Part shown: positions 52,601-64,000 of the stretch, piece by piece
Numbering within the stretch: position 1 is the first letter of the stretch
How the letters are laid out: every line of letters starts with the position of its first letter
NCBI GenBank assembly: GCA_958295665.1
Contig: OY282558.1
Coordinates: 49,483,389 to 49,547,388, forward strand
Source: Tipula vernalis
Lineage: Eukaryota; Arthropoda; Insecta; Diptera; Tipulidae
Length of the DNA: 64,000 bases
Direction of reading: 5' to 3'
Translations under genes and position numbers: made by a program
The notes under the pieces: model-generated
What the model saw: the letters and a program-made list of their open reading frames with translations, nothing else
Told to the model about the DNA's origin: nothing
Database searches by the model: none

Positions 52601-55600
52601 CGTATGTAACGTAATTCTTTTTCGCGCAAATCTGTTATTTGTTTCTCAAAACTTAATTCCCACGCATACAACTTGAGCAGCTTTATACCGTTTAATACTT
52701 CATTCATCGATTTTATTCGGCTATCCTTAACTTTCATTTGTTTATATTGAAGTGCTTTTAGTTTGCGCGCGATCAAAACATTTACAGGAATCAGTAGAAC
52801 CATCACAGCCAAACCAAAGAAAACAGCAACACCAATTAGTTGCCATATTAATATTGACGCAATCATAATAGATAAAGGGCCGGCCCATATAATGTGAATA
52901 TTTATAAGCGTGTCAAAAAATCGTTGTGCATCAATTGCCATTAAATTAACAAGTTCACCGACTGTTGTGTGTTGTTTTGCGATACTCGATAGTTTCAGTG
53001 ATTTTCGATAGATGGCGCTTATTAGTGATGTCTTTCCCCGGAACCCAACTATAAATGTTCTTTGGAATTGTTGGGCATTTGTTATAGCGGTCACTATGGA
53101 TACTATAAATAAAATAAACGTATACAGCATTCCTTTCCAAAATGGACCTCCAGTTTCAATGTATTTTATTAAGAGCCTGAATAAAAATTATACAGATTTA
53201 GTCGTGTCAAAAGAAGATTATATTTAAACTTACCCTAATACAAGTGGAAAAGTAAACTGAAGAAAAGTTACTGCGGCCCGAATTAATCCAGCGATCCAAA
53301 ATTCGGTCCCAAACGCTTTCAAAATAGCCGGTAGAACTGATACTTTTGGTCGTTCGACATCACCATCATTCATTCTTTTTGCTTTATATAAATATTTTTC
53401 AAACGCAGGAACAATAAAATTCGTCCTTTTATCCTCATCCAACTCCCAGATATCCCTAACTTCGATCGGTCGATTAAATCCGATCCACGTAAATTTATCA
53501 TACCACACATAAAATACTTTATTTATAAAACTAACCCGCGTCTCAGGACACTCGGAACTTTGGTTACTACTACTAGTAAAACTGCTACGAGTCTTCTTAT
53601 TATCACATTTAACATTTTTGTCAACAAAACAGTTTAAGAATATTACGACAATTAGGGCCGTAAAATAAACCATATAGTTAAAAAAATGTACACTAATTCT
53701 ATTATTAGATATAAGCTCTAAAATTAAATTTGGTAACGATACTATAAATAAAATCGTCCAAAATATGAATAATACTCCCGATGTAATAATTCCGTGGTTT
53801 TTATTTAAAATTTGTAAGCACCATGCTAGTATCTAGAAATGTAAAAAGGAAAATAAAAGAAAAAATTATGTTGACGCCCAAAATGGGATTTATTATTAAC
53901 TTACCAAACTAACTAATTTAAAAGATTCTGCAGTCACTAGTAGACTATCTTGGTTGTCGGGGTCGGCTACCACCAATAAAACAATATTAACTACAGTTGT
54001 AATTACAATTAAAGCTATAATTAAAGTCTTTAACGTATAAATAAGATTCCATATCACTTTGACCCTTTTGTAACCCACTATAAAGTAGAGTTCCAAAAAT
54101 GAAAATATTCCTATAAAGGCACATGGCAGTAGGCCGAGCACTAGTTGAACTTTTGATGAACTAAAGTCTAATTGATCTGCAATACCCAAATGTTTTGATG
54201 ATAAGATCTGCAAAATACAAAATTAATTAGATTAGTAAGTACGTATAAGCAAATACACATAAAGAAGTAGCATACAGATTCTTCAACGAGTGCGATATAA
54301 ATCTTTGCTGTCGCACGTCGTGATCTTTAATCAAATATCGTGCCAAGGTAAAACAAAACAAAAATACTTTTAGACGTGTACTTCTAAGTATTGCAGGATA
54401 AATCATATCTGATAAGAATTGTTTTGTACTTCGTCTAAAACAAAATTCTAAGCACTGTCCACCATGTTAATATTTTATTAATAATTATTGTCTTAATTGA
54501 ACTATTTTGTCTTAGTTGGATCAATTTATCTTAATTGGTTTGTATTTCATAATTTCGCTTAAAAATTACAAATTACTCTTTAGTATGGAAGAAAATTTTT
54601 TCGGAACATTACAAATTTACTCCGTTTGGAAACGTCATGAAAACGAAATTGTTTAACTTCTCCGATCCCGTCAAATAAAATTCATTAATATTTCTATAGG
54701 TTTCACCAAAAAGTCGATAACTTTCTTTACAGTTCTGAATTCTGATATTATTTACATAATTAGACAGCTTTGGTTAAGAATATTTATAAACTTAAATCAG
54801 AATATTCCGTTTAATTAAAACAACTGGACCGAAAACAGTCAAGAAAAATGTTCAATAGTATTTCACTTCAACGTCAATTTATATACATGTATAATGGCGG
54901 ATGGCGAGCCTTTAAAATTTAAATAATCAAAATACTATTATGAGTCTGCTAACCAAGAAATACCAATACACCAGAAATTTATCCGTATAACCAATTTTCC
55001 AGGGAAGAGTATTGACCTTCATTACGCTAAAGCTACCTTATCCGTAAATTTATGTCAGTATTGAATTTGTCCCGAAAGAATGTACATTTTAAAATACTGA
55101 AAAAACGCTTTATTATCGAGAACACTGTTACACGGGAACTCTAATCCGATCGCACACCAATGGAAACTTGTTGGTAAAATTTGGAAAGAATGGTTAGCAG
55201 CAGCGAATATAAAAAAAATTAAAGAAAATCGATACATCAGGGACTCAGAAGACAGACGGTGAGGAAAATGCCCGAAAAGGTTAGAAAAGTTAATCGATGT
55301 GGAATTGATTTTTCTTGATAAATTTTATGTTTGTCCAAATGTTATTCCTCTAAGATTAAACAAACCCTGCTTATTAATTACATGCAGTCATAAATCTTAA
55401 AATATGTAAATTTTACTAAATCTTCATACTTTTGTTTTAACGATAGGAACAAACATTTGGTAAGCAACAGCCATACCTATTTTCTAAAGCTTGTTAGTTG
55501 GTTATTCAAATAAAGCTCGTTGGATAAGTCAAGGTTAGCCTGAGTTAATCGAAATATTTGAATATTGAAAACCAAAAACCGTAGGATGCAAAAATATAAA

Positions 55601-56233
55601 ATTGAAAATTACTAAATGTTAGAATAAACATAAAAAAGCAATTAGAGGCCGTCTTGTCTCTAATTATTGTAAAAAAATTAGTGAGCTGCGTAAATTTATC
55701 ACACTTGAATTCTTCCATAAACAGAAATATTTAATTGAATGACGAATTCTGGTTGTTACATTGCTCAACTAGTGTGGCAGATTCTATTAAAAAAAAAAAT
55801 TTTGCAAAATTGCGAAATCCGCAGTAATTGTATCTGTTTACCTTACAATAAATAAATTTGGTTCAGTCATTGACCACAACAGCTTCCAAGCAATATCAAA
55901 TATAGAACAAATTTATAAAGTTAATCAAATCAATTTGCAAAGATATTGCACAGAAAATGTTTAAAATATGATATGAAAATGTATGTCAATGGCCAATTAT
56001 CTAATCAAATCAAACGAATAGACTACATTTAATAAATTTCACATATAGACGTTGTAAAACCAGTATGCCAACTATTAGGTGAATACCCAACATCCCCATT
56101 CTGAATTTAATGATACAAATCAAGCAATCAGTATCGCCACTAGGTGAATAATGGCCAAGTACGCTTGAGTAATCTGATAAATTATTTACATTTCAAAACT
56201 ACTTACATTGTAAGGGGATTCACTCGAATTCAT
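49609..56233 (-). CDS. ABCC-family transporter (MRP-like), upstream paralogue; exons 56207-56233, 53905-54207, 53234-53832, 51677-53176, 51182-51615, 49609-51122
   Basis: A predicted membrane ATP-driven exporter related to the downstream gene. Six coding exons total 4377 nt including the stop, or 1458 codons, with consistent phases 0,0,2,2,1. All introns are GTAAGT...AG: 54208-56206, 53833-53904, 53177-53233, 51616-51676 and 51123-51181. Exon 1 (MNSSESPYN) is inferred from its phase-0 donor and position. Order: TMD0 (residues about 10-150), TMD1, NBD1 with GPVGSGKS (about 639), LSGGQKQR (about 725) and LLDDPLSAVD (about 745), a Glu/Ser-rich linker (about 810-880), TMD2, and NBD2 with GRTGSGKS (about 1255), LSVGQKQ (about 1357) and MDEATAAID (about 1377). 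It ends at TAG 49609. All ATPase motifs are intact, so it is probably functional. Confidence 0.93.
54208..56206 (-). other. Large first intron of the upstream MRP gene
   Basis: A 2.0 kb AT-rich intron with donor GTAAGT at 56201-56206 and acceptor TTTTGCAG ending at 54208. No embedded gene recognised. Confidence 0.7.
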
Positions 56234-57883
56234 TATGAATAATTAGTGTATCGTCTCTTTTTAGTTACTTGAAAAAAAATCCTCCCGCAACATCATTTAA
56301 ATTACTTCACTTCACTGTATACTAAACTACTATCATAAATAGTGCATAGTTTACTACAAATCAAAAAGTCGTTTCTATTAACACCATTCACAATCCGCAC
56401 TATTTATAAATACAAATCAGCTGTTTCTATTTTACTTAATAATTATAACGAAAAACAAAAAAAAAAAGTCTCTTTACGACGAGTAATGAAAATCGAGCGT
56501 ACAGTGAAAAATCAATAATTTTCTTTTATAACTTTTTCTCTGTACAGAATAAACAAAAATGAAAAACTCAATTATTTGCACACAAAAAAAATGCTTTGTA
56601 TTTTAGTATGAGAAAAATAGTTATGATCCCCGATATCTTTTTATCCCGGAAACACTTTGAGTAAACACAGAAAATCAGATGTTAACAGTTTGACTTGCTT
56701 TAGTATACTAAAACAGCAATTCTGAGTATAAATATATACTATTGTCTTTGGCCTGAGTATTCTGACAAACGTAACTGTAGTACACCACAATTTTAATCTC
56801 ATTTTTGTTTTGTTTCTGTTTTTAGTATTTCTATTTAGATAATGAAACTACAGTAGGGCAGAAATATAATAGTAAATAGTTTTTACAATCACCTTTGTCC
56901 CATTAAATTGCACCACAAAATACGTGACCTATTTAAATATTTAATCGAACATGAACATTTTTTAATTGGCTACTTTCAAATGATTCAATAATCTGTACTT
57001 TGTATACATAAAATGATTAGGGTTCGACTGTTTGAAAAAAAAAAAAAAAATTCCCCTCTACAAAGAATTCTCGCGGCACTCGGTATATATTATGAATCAC
57101 TACATAATATACTCTATGTCCACACCAATTTATTCTCATGACATAAAAAAATATATTTTCACTCAGCTGCGAAAATATCTTAGAAAAATCAGCTGGTATA
57201 CTTACTATACACTATCTATCGTAAAAATAATGTCACGGTCGTAAGTCTTACATATGTATTCTCACGCCGAGTTTTGGTTTATCACAAATAATTCATCAAT
57301 TATTGTTAATAATTTTGTGTGTGAGTGTGAATGGGAATTTCATTGAAAAAGACGTGATGTTGGACGTTAACGATCGATATTTTTTTTGTTGTAATCATAA
57401 ATACGGAGTTTACATAAAAAACAAACATAACTGGGATCTTTATCGCTTCAGCGTAACGCTACTTCACTTGATGTTGATAAACAGCTTGTTTTGGTGAAAA
57501 TATAATAAATCAAATATATAATGCATTCCAAATAAACTAATTACTAAGCATTAAGAATGCAAACTGAGAACCTCGGAGGCTCCTGAACTTGTTGAATGGA
57601 TGACAATTACCAGCTACAAAACATCATAAATACCAATATATTGGTTCAAACAAGCTGCATCAGATCAGAAACAATATTAAATTAACTTTGTGATCTTTGA
57701 TCACAACTTTCCTTGGCAGGAAGCATAGAAACCCATATTGAGCACGTCATCATTCGCTCAAGATTTTCTTATCCTAATTAATCTAATTTATAATTTCATA
57801 ATTTCATTATCTCATTTGAAAGTAGAAGGTGTGTTGATCGCCGCGAAGAATTTACTTTCGAGCGAGATAATATCATGTCATCC
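56234..57883. other. 5' flank of the upstream MRP gene and intergenic DNA
   Basis: The promoter should be near here. A TATTTATAAATA motif at about 56401 could be a TATA box (weak). Short frames at 57032-57244 and 57303-57497 start without good context and resemble nothing I know. Confidence 0.4.
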
Positions 57884-57891
57884 GGTACAAG

Positions 57892-58299
57892 CAAGGCTGG
57901 GCAGTAACGAATTACATGTATTTGAATTACGTAATTAAAATACAAATTACAATTTGTAATTTGTATTTTAATTACTCATTCTCCAAGTAACAGTATCTTG
58001 TATTTTAATTACTTAAATTCTAAGTAATTGTAATTTGTATTTTAATTAACCCAGTTTTTGAAATTTCTTATTTACATTTTTCAAGGCTTATTAAAATTTG
58101 ATTCCAGAGTCATCAGCATAAAACCTAATCTTAATAATCTTTTTCTAATGATACGTTTTTTCACTAAATGAATTTTGTCAAATCAAATTTATCAATTTAC
58201 AAATGTAAAGTATTTGTAATTTGTATTTTAATTACTGAGTTTGCTGTAACTAGGAAAAGTATTTTAATTACTCAGTGTAATGTAATTTGCCCAGCATTG
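57892..58299. mobile_element. hAT-type MITE, copy 1
   Basis: It starts CAAGGCTGGGCAGTAAC and ends TTGCCCAGCATTG, an imperfect 12-13 base terminal inverted repeat of hAT type. The interior is AT-rich with repeated GTAATTTGTATTTTAATTAC sub-terminal motifs. It has no coding capacity. Confidence 0.82.
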
Positions 58300-58319
58300 T
58301 AATTAAATTAGGTAATTAT

Positions 58320-60947
58320 CATCATTGTTGGCAATGGGCGATATTGGCCCTTAACAGTTGAGTGCGATTTCAAAAATATAATTTTGTAGAACTTTTACTA
58401 AACGAACGATTCGTATGGATTAGGGTTTTTGGACTAGGTAATAAAAGGGCCTATTCCAAGTGCTTTGACTTGTGGTAATTAAAGGGCCTATTCCAAGTGC
58501 TAGCCAAACCTTTGTCACCATTGCTGGCAATGGCCGGTATTAGCCCTTAAGAATTGAGTGCGATTTCAAAAATATAAGTTTGTAGAACTTTTACTAAACG
58601 AACGATTCGTATGGATTAGGGTTTTTGATTAGGTAATTAAGGGTCCCATTCCATGTGCTAGCCAAACCTTTGGCATCATATTTGTCAATTGCCGATATTG
58701 ACCCTTGAGGGTTAAGTGCGATTTCAAAAATATAATTTTGTAGAACTTTTACTAAACGAACGATTCATATGGATTAGGGTTTTTGACTAGGTAATTAAAG
58801 GGCATATTCCAAGTGCTGTGACTTGTGGTAATTAAAGGGCCTATTCCAAGTGTAAAACCTTTGTCATCAATGTTGGCAATGGCCGGTATTAGCCCTTGAG
58901 AATTGAGTGCGATTTCATAAATATAATTTTGTAGAAATTTTACTGAACGAACGATTCTTATAAATTAGGGTTTTTTAATCAGGTAATTAAGGGTCCTATT
59001 CCAAGTGCTAGCCAAACCTTAGTCATCATTTTTGGCAATGGCCGATATTGGCCCTTAAGAGTTGAGTGCGATTTCAAAAATATAATTTTGTAGAACTTTT
59101 ACTAAACGAACGATTCGTATGGATTAGAGGTTTTGACTAGGTAATTAAAGGGCCTATTCTATGTGCTAGCCAAACCTGTGTCATCATTGTTGGCAATTGC
59201 CGATATTGGCCCTTGAGGGTTGAGTGCTATTTCAAAAATGTAATTTTGTAGAACTTTTACTAAACGAACGATTCGTATGGATTAGGGTTTTTGACTAGGT
59301 AATTAAAGGGCATATTCCAAGTGCTTTGACTTGTGGTAATTAAAGGGCCTATTCCAAGTGCAAAACGTTTGTCATCATTGTTGGCAATGGCCGGTATTAG
59401 CCCTTGAGAATTGAGTGCGATTTCAAAAATATAATTTTGTAGAACTTTTACTAAATGAACGATTCTTATAAATTAGGGTTTTTTAATTAGGTAATTAATG
59501 GTCCTATTCCAAGTGCTAGCCAAACCTTTATCATCATTGTTGACAATGGCCGATATTGGCCCTTAAGGGTTGAGTGCGATTTCAAAAATATAATTTTGTA
59601 GAACTTTTACTAAACGAACGATTCGTATGGATTAGAGGTTTTGACTAGGTAATTAAAGGGCCTATTCCATGTGCTAGCCAAACCTGTGTCATCATTGTTG
59701 GCAATTACCGATATTGGCCCATGAGGGTTGAGTGCTATTTCAAAAATGTAATTTTGTAGAATTTTTACTAAACGAACGATTCGTATGGATTAGGATTTTT
59801 GACTAGGAAGTTAAAGGGCCTATTCCATGTGCTAGCCAAACCTTTGTTATTATTGTTGGCAATGGTCGATATTGGCCCTTAAGAGTTGAATGCGATTTCA
59901 TAAATATAATTTTGTAGAACTTTTACTAAACGAACGATTCGTATGGATTAGGGTTTTTGACTAGGTAATTAAAGGGCCTATTCTATGTGCTAGCCAAACC
60001 TGTGTCATCATTGTTGGCAATTCCCGATATTGGCCCTTAAGGGTTGAGTGCGATTTCAAAAAGATAATTTTGTAGAACTTTTACTGAACGAACGATTCAT
60101 ATGGATTAGGGGTTTTGACTAGGTAATTAAAGGGCCTATTCCAAGTGCTTTGACTTGTGGTAATTAAAGGGCATATTCCAAGTGCAAAACCTTTGTCATC
60201 ATTGTTGGCAATGGCCGGTATTAGCCCTTGAGAATTGAGTGCGATTTCAAAAATATAATTTTGTAGAACTTTTACTAAACGAACGATTCGTATGGATTAG
60301 GATTTTTTGATTAGGTAATTAAGGGTCCTATATCATGTGCTAGCCAAACCTTTGTCATCATTGTTGGCAATGGCCGATATTAGCCCTTAAGAGTTGAGTG
60401 CGATTTCATAAATATAATTTTGTAGAACTTTTACTAAACGAACGATTCATATGGATTAGGATTTTTTGATTAGGTAATTAAGGGTCCTATATCATGTGCT
60501 AGCCAAACCTTTGTCATCATTGTTGGCAATGGCCGATATTAGCCCTTAAGAGTTGAGTGCGATTTCATAAATATAATTTTGTAGAACTTTTACTAAACGA
60601 ACGATTCATATGGATTAGGATTTTTTGATTAGGTAATTAAGGGTCCTATATCATGTGCTATCCAAACCTTTGTCATCATTGTTGGCAATGGCCGATATTA
60701 GCCCTTAAGAGTTGAGTGCGATTTCATAAATATAATTTTGTAGAACTTTTACTAAACGAACGATTCATATGGATTAGGATTTTTTGATTAGGTAATTAAG
60801 GGTCCTATTCCATGTGCTAGCCAAACCTTTGTCATCATTGTTGGCAATGGCCGATATTGGCCCTTAAGGGTTGAATGCGATTTCATAAATATAATTTTGT
60901 AGAACTTTTACTAAACGAACGATTCGTATGGATTAGGATTTTTTAAT
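58320..60947. repeat. Tandem repeat array, 16 units of about 159 bases (four of about 191-196)
   Basis: The core GAGTGCGATTTCAAAAATAT recurs at 58364, 58560, 58718, 58909, 59068, 59226, 59417, 59576, 59734, 59891, 60050, 60241, 60400, 60559, 60719 and 60877 (position of the GCG, or of GCT in the units at 59226 and 59734). Spacings are 157-160 bases, with longer ones of 196, 191, 191 and 191. The longer units contain a 32-base extra segment, CTTTGACTTGTGGTAATTAA then AGGGCCTATTCC, a partial internal duplication. Each unit also contains TAAACGAACGATTCGTATGG. The last units are the most alike, suggesting recent amplification at the right side. Confidence 0.93.
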
Positions 60948-61359
60948 CAAGGCTGGGCAGTAACGAATTACATGTATTTTAATTACTCATTCTCCAAGTA
61001 ACAGTATCTTGTATTTTAATTACTTAAATTCCCCAGTTTTTGAAATTTCTTATTTACATTGTTCAAGGCTTATTAAAATTTGATTCCAGAGTCATCAGCA
61101 TAAAACCTAATCTTAATAATCTTTTTCTAATGATACGTTTTTTCACTAAATGAATTTTGTCAAATCAAATTTATCAATTTACAAATGTAAAGTAATTGTA
61201 ATTTGTATTTTAATTACAAATGACAATTCAAAGTAATTGTAACTTGTATTTTAATTACTCCACCCGAAAGTAATTGTAATTTGTATTTTAATTACTGAGT
61301 TTGCTGTAACTCGGAAAAGTATTTTAATTACTCAGTGTAATATAATTTGCCCAGCCTTG
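60948..61359. mobile_element. hAT-type MITE, copy 2
   Basis: It starts CAAGGCTGGGCAGTAACG and ends TTTGCCCAGCCTTG. The terminal inverted repeat is perfect over 12 bases here. It is colinear with copy 1 apart from small indels in the TAATT-rich interior. Confidence 0.85.
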
Positions 61360-61489
61360 GCTACAAGCGATGTTATGGTTGTACGTATTAAAATCGCCAT
61401 TTTTTATATCTTCGTTGCCGCTGTATACTTCCCTGCAGATTAACTTTAGAAGTTTACTTGGAATTGATTGACTTTTCCAAATCTGTGAT

Positions 61490-62340
61490 GTCTACTCGAC
61501 CAACAAGCCATGATCATTGGTGATTTCAATATTCCTGACCGGATGGCGTTTTCTCGCCCTCTTCAAAGTATTAAAAAAACATTGGCCGTCACCGTTTACT
61601 TTGCTAGTATATATCAACAAAGCACTTGAACCGGATAAGCAACAATAGAGGAACATTTTTGGATTTGGTGTTTTTATCTGACGTTAAGTATTCGGATATT
61701 TTCTCAAGTGATGATTTTACTGTATATAGTATAGTAGCATGTTCATTTTGCTTTTACGCAGCCCGAGTACATTTTTTTAAACTAATTTCTTATCAACTCT
61801 GATCGGGAGTCCCTTAGACATGGAAACAATTTGAACAAAGCCGTTTTATTGTTCAACGAACTAATAAAGACTGGTGTTTAGAGGTAAGTGCCTTTAATTA
61901 AAAAATAAACTACGGTTTCGTGAATGGTTCAATATGAAACTGTTGCGCCTGATGTTTTTTCAGAGTTCATTGGCGAGCAAGTCCTCTGACATCTCGTCTC
62001 TTCCATCTCCCGTCCATGGTCTCTTCTTGATGTAAATAAGGTGGCTGTTGATAATGGCAGTCCACCCATTCTTATTAAGAATTGTGCAGAGAGTTTAGCT
62101 CTTCCGCTAACTTACATCTTTAATGAAAGCATTCGGACTGGGATTATTCCTGATCCTTGGAAAATATCTTTTATTCATGCAATTTTTAAATCTGGTAAAA
62201 GATATGAAATTAGTAATGATGTATCGAGGAATTGCTATTCTTTCCGCCATGTCCAAACTTTTCGAAACCATGGTACATAGATTCTTGTTTTTTCGTGTGA
62301 AATCTTTTATTTTGCCTTGTACAATAACCAATCTGGTCTC
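61490..62340 (+). pseudogene. Decayed non-LTR retrotransposon fragment (endonuclease end and RT start)
   Basis: Seen in mixed frames: the GDFNI-type endonuclease text (GATTTCAATATTCCTGACCG, about 61522-61541); a NNRGTFLDLVFLSD-like segment (about 61645-61685); then, in the 62041-62280 frame, PPILIKNCAESLALPLTYIF followed by GIIPDPWKISFIHAIFKSGK. The RT continues in another frame with YRGIAILSAMSKLFE (about 62222). This order matches a jockey-like or related element. The RT palm is missing. Confidence 0.75.
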
Positions 62341-64000
62341 TTTCTATGTACATTTATATAGTATGATTGAGGTGAGGGCTGGCAACAAGTGGATGTAGTT
62401 TACACCACTTACCCATAAGCTAGAGAAACTAAATTGTGAGTTCATCCCAACGTGTTCACCTAACCTTCACCTGTATTTTATTTATAATACGCATTTGATA
62501 GAAAAACATAAAAGCTCTGATACAAAAACATAAAAGCCTATCCTGTTCAATCTCACGATATAGGGAATTAATAAGATATGCTCACGCCCATGATGTCGTC
62601 ATTGAGTGAGAAAAATATAATCGTTCTCTAGTTAAATAATAAACGCAGCAGGCAAGGTTCAAATAAGTGTATGTTAAAAGTATGTTAAAGCGCCGGACTA
62701 AAATATATGAAGTTGTCGCTGGATGACGAAATGCGCCAAATAAAACCAATTTTGTAAAGTAACTGAGCATATCTTTATATTTCTATACCGTGGTTCAATT
62801 TCAACCTCGTTCTCATGTCTCAGGAAAATCCCTAGCGAAACCAAGAGATCTTGGAATGGAACGCGAAATTGTGCCGAGGATTTTCTAGATCCCTTTTGAA
62901 TATCTTTAGCTGACCGCCTCGGATGTAGGGAAATTTCCCAATTTTAACTCAAAATATGGCATCAAATCATTTTTTTTTTTTAAACGAAACTTTTACTAGT
63001 TGTTTTATTTGTTTCTTCCGCAATTGGCGCATTTAAATCGAATCAACTTGTCAAAATTAAAGAATTGTAAAAAATATGTTTCATTAGAAAGTTATTTCAT
63101 TTTTAGGGGAAACAGAACTAAGTTATTTTGAATATGCCTATTAAATTCAACTTTCGTTCGTATTACAAAAAAAACAAGTTGCCCTCTAAAGATCATCTCA
63201 ATAGGTTTAAAATAATGTTACGAACTGGGCGAATTATTTCAAGGTCATTTAAAATACGAACTGGGCTTCTAAGTTCGTCTGAATTTTGCAATTAAAAACA
63301 CTTTGTACTTTTATTCGACTTGATTTTACTTTACTTTTACATACTTTAATATTTGCTTAGACTTTACTTTTTAAACCTGTCCGCTTGCCACTGATGGGGG
63401 TTTTAAAAACAGGTTTATTTCACTTGTTTCACATTTAGAATAAACCAAAAAACTGTCTTCTATTTACCATCGTTTTTGTACCAATTTAATACTACTCCCG
63501 AAATTTCCTTTATTGTGGGAAATCTGTTTATGACCTATAATCATCTGGAAATATCGTTTATGGCTTGTCATAATCATCATCATTCATCATCGCGACGGGC
63601 GGTGTATATGTGTTTGTATGGTTATTCATTTTATTATTCAATTACTAAACCACGCCTTCCTTTGTACACTACATATCGGACGTTCTGGGTTTTACTAGAT
63701 CATTATGAATTTGTGCGCTGGTGTATAAACATGTTTCGATCTCCACAATAAATAATTGCAATAAAAACATTGGATATGACGAGCATCGAACTTTGGCCAC
63801 AATCGTCACAATAATAATTAAACATGGGTCTCCCACAAAGCCAAACAACTTTGTTTTGGGACATTTTTTGCTAAAATGCTTAATTTTCGAGTTAACTACG
63901 TTAGTCAAGTTAAGTGATCTACCCTGCGTATATTTTTTTTTATTTCTCTTTCTCCCTTCTATATAAAAGACTGCAGTTTCTGTCTTAACAGTCCTATCCA
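62341..64000. other. AT-rich sequence, one possible core promoter near the window end
   Basis: No gene recognised. The ACGAACTGGGC motif occurs twice (63223-63233, 63257-63267). CTATATAAAAGACTGCAG at 63960-63977 resembles a TATA box, perhaps of an LTR or gene continuing past the window. Confidence 0.4.

Larger units (their letters stand above)
57892..61359. mobile_element. Composite: two hAT-type MITEs bracketing a 16-copy tandem array
   Basis: Only the outermost ends carry a matching 8-base flank: GGTACAAG (57884-57891) and GCTACAAG (61360-61367), 7 of 8 identical. hAT transposons make 8-bp duplications. The inner ends of the two MITEs (TAATTAAA after 58299, TTTTTAAT before 60948) do not match these or each other. 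So the whole 3.47 kb block may have been inserted as one unit, or the array grew inside a duplicated MITE. Confidence 0.7.

Noticed and set aside
57032..57497. Two short plus-strand frames (70 and 64 codons) upstream of the MITE composite
   Set aside because: Poor start contexts, low complexity, no family resemblance and no splice context.
58320..60947. CRISPR-like array
   Set aside because: Units are continuous 159-base tandem copies with no alternating unique spacers, in a eukaryotic genome.
63476..63751. 91-codon plus-strand frame with His/Ser run
   Set aside because: No recognisable domain. The frame starts without an ATG in good context and may be part of an LTR-like region.

Overview
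The window is eukaryotic, AT-rich nuclear DNA, almost certainly from an insect and probably a dipteran. Two tandem ABCC (multidrug-resistance-associated protein, MRP) genes have the protein pattern of the dipteran MRP gene. They have short (57-66 nt) GT-AG introns, except for one inferred 2.0 kb first intron, and AATAAA signals. The surrounding repeats are insect types: Helitron, Ty3/gypsy, R1-like and Loa-like non-LTR elements, piggyBac, a hAT-type MITE and a P-element/THAP9-like relic. The species is not identifiable from the sequence alone.

Layout. 369-5974: a near-complete but frame-broken Helitron with an inverted copy of its own 5' end. 6660-7190: a P-element/THAP9-type transposase relic. 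About 10040-12644: an internally deleted Ty3/gypsy element on the minus strand, followed head to head by a plus-strand solo LTR (12655-13135, CTAT target duplications). 13214-14059: an LTR-like block whose upstream part is a dense array of perfect heat-shock-element-like pentamers, followed by (TA)n. 14071-14540: fold-back repeats. 16560-18780: a GTTGAG-rich degenerate minisatellite with a higher-order pattern. 20022-21414: a decayed piggyBac with intact TTAA duplications. 24760-31437: an old gypsy pol fragment split by a Loa-like non-LTR element (about 25432-30353). 31440-32370: a minus-strand non-LTR reverse-transcriptase fragment.

32575-37175 and 49564-56233: the two MRP genes, both on the minus strand and tandem. 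The downstream gene has nearly its whole protein in one 4.1 kb exon. The upstream paralogue has six coding exons (1458 codons, all phases consistent), beginning with a 9-codon exon about 2 kb upstream. Between them lies a 5'-truncated R1-like element (38356-46390) with a perfect 16-bp target duplication. Nested in it is a young, apparently intact Ty3/gypsy element (40306-45108, near-identical 233-bp LTRs, GTATA duplication, one 1406-codon gag-pol frame).

57892-61359: two complete copies of a hAT-type MITE bracket a 16-copy tandem array (about 159-bp unit). Only the outer ends of the whole composite carry a matching 8-bp target duplication, so it may have moved as one unit. 61490-62340: a decayed non-LTR fragment. 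The rest is AT-rich sequence in which I recognise no gene. No rRNA, tRNA or CRISPR was recognised.

The only clearly functional host genes are the two ABC transporters, predicted ATP-driven efflux pumps. Everything else recognisable is mobile DNA in several layers of age, so relative insertion order can be read from the nesting.
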